From positions 3,178,420 through 3,211,869 of the forward strand of contig BLXT01008064.1 in NCBI GenBank assembly GCA_019648995.1: a DNA stretch of 33,450 bases, read 5' to 3'. Under the pieces are notes generated by a model, which saw only the letters and a list, made by a program, of their open reading frames with translations, was not told the DNA's origin and made no database searches. Positions within the stretch are counted from its first letter, which is position 1; each line of letters opens with the position of its first letter. Source of the stretch: Plakobranchus ocellatus. Taxonomy: Eukaryota; Mollusca; Gastropoda; Plakobranchidae. Made by a program: the position numbers and the translations under genes. Below, piece after piece: positions 32,598 through 33,450 of this stretch.

Positions 32598-33428
32598 TAG
32601 ATAAACTTGAGCCAAAGCATATCATACTCTTGAGACCAATCTTGATGGGAAAACTTTGAGCTACTCTTCCCCACAAAAAATAATTTATGCAACATCATTT
32701 CTTATTTTTGGTCATAAAAGTGATTTTTTAATATTTTTTTCTAAAACTTAAACCTTTCAAAAACTTCAAATGATTAAAAAAAAAAAAAAAAATTCAATTT
32801 TCATTTAATTTTTCTTACTTATTTGTTAGGAAAAAAATGTTTAAAAGAAATCTTTTGATTAATCATAATTATGGTGCTGCCACATTTTAGCAGTCAAAGA
32901 AATTCCTAAAACCTACGATCTGTGAGACAAAAATAATAACCCACTACTGATCCCTCCCCTTTCTACTCAAATTAAAAAAAACCATAATATTTTCCTTACA
33001 ACACACTTCCATACTCTATTACTGGGCAAAATTTACAGAAACACAAGATTGGTGAAGCATGGATTTTTGGCAAACATGGTCATTCCATTGTGTATGTAGA
33101 TTATGCTTTTTTTTTTTTTAGTTGTTGTCGTTGCTGCTAAGTGTAGTTGTTCTATTTTTTTTTAAGACCACGCCCTCCCAAAATATAAATGCGTATCTGG
33201 GAAAGTCTTCAAAATTAGACACAAGTCACGTTTTGGATATGAGTATCCTGTATAAAATATATTTAACATTGTTACAGAGAAAAAAAAAATTGAGTCTCTC
33301 CCAATTTTGGCAAAATGTATGCAAAGTGAAAGATTTCTTTTTACAAGAAAAAATTAAAAAAAACTTTATCTAAAATAAAAGCATCTACTAATTTTTTTTC
33401 TTGTTTTATGTCCCCTCATTTTCCTTAG
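32598..33428. other. AT-rich sequence, presumed intron of the VAMP-like gene
   Basis: Contains A17 at about 32776-32792. No SNARE-motif exon was found on the - strand. Confidence 0.5.
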
Positions 33429-33450
33429 GAGATGCAGAGGAGGTAGAACA
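33429..33450 (+). other. Possible exon edge at the right end of the window
   Basis: A pyrimidine-rich tract (tgtcccctcattttccttag) ends at 33428. In one frame it is followed by GA GAT GCA GAG GAG GTA GAA, giving DAEEVE. Too little is visible to call a gene. Confidence 0.2.

Overview
This window is a metazoan nuclear genomic segment. It is AT-rich, has long introns with GT-AG borders, many microsatellites and tRNA-derived SINEs, and several decayed DNA transposons. There is no operon structure, rRNA gene or CRISPR array. The mix of SINE types, the small inverted-repeat elements and recurrent TCTAGATC-type motifs suggest a mollusc, perhaps a gastropod, but that is a weak inference.

Region 1 (about 1-7.4 kb, + strand) holds the only gene I recognise firmly: the last exons of a RalGDS/RGL-family Ral guanine-nucleotide exchange factor. 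Four exons (1299-1419, 3630-3782, 4714-4822, 7093-7241) join in compatible phases. They encode a Ser-rich linker, the Ras-association (RA) domain and a basic C-terminus ending in TAG. The catalytic REM and CDC25-type GEF domains must lie upstream of the window. The last intron contains an unexpected coding-like stretch (5057-5151), preceded by a CT microsatellite and an AG and in phase with exon 3 of 4. It is a candidate alternative terminal exon that would replace the C-terminal half of the RA fold.

Region 2 (about 7.4-32.3 kb) is mostly non-coding. It contains transposon-derived sequence: a decayed hAT element with a recognisable transposase dimerisation remnant and a SINE nested inside it (26.0-27.7 kb), a pogo/Tigger-like MITE (22342-22818), a complete SINE with target-site duplication (28072-28344) and a second SINE (about 29.55-29.79 kb). 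It also holds several short coding-like islands that I cannot assign: 12121-12249, 16045-16263, 16818-16985, 18674-18732, and a repeat-protein pseudogene at 24320-25301 with three in-frame TAG codons.

Region 3 (32.3-33.45 kb, - strand) has a 52-nt exon encoding 17 hydrophobic residues (MRIIIGLIIGIVVAIIV). Its length and phase fit the transmembrane exon of a synaptobrevin/VAMP gene read right to left. A recent 119-bp tandem duplication has copied its 3' splice site. The SNARE-motif exon would lie beyond the right edge.

The two recognised genes belong to Ras-to-Ral signalling and vesicle fusion. Their adjacency here does not by itself imply a shared function.
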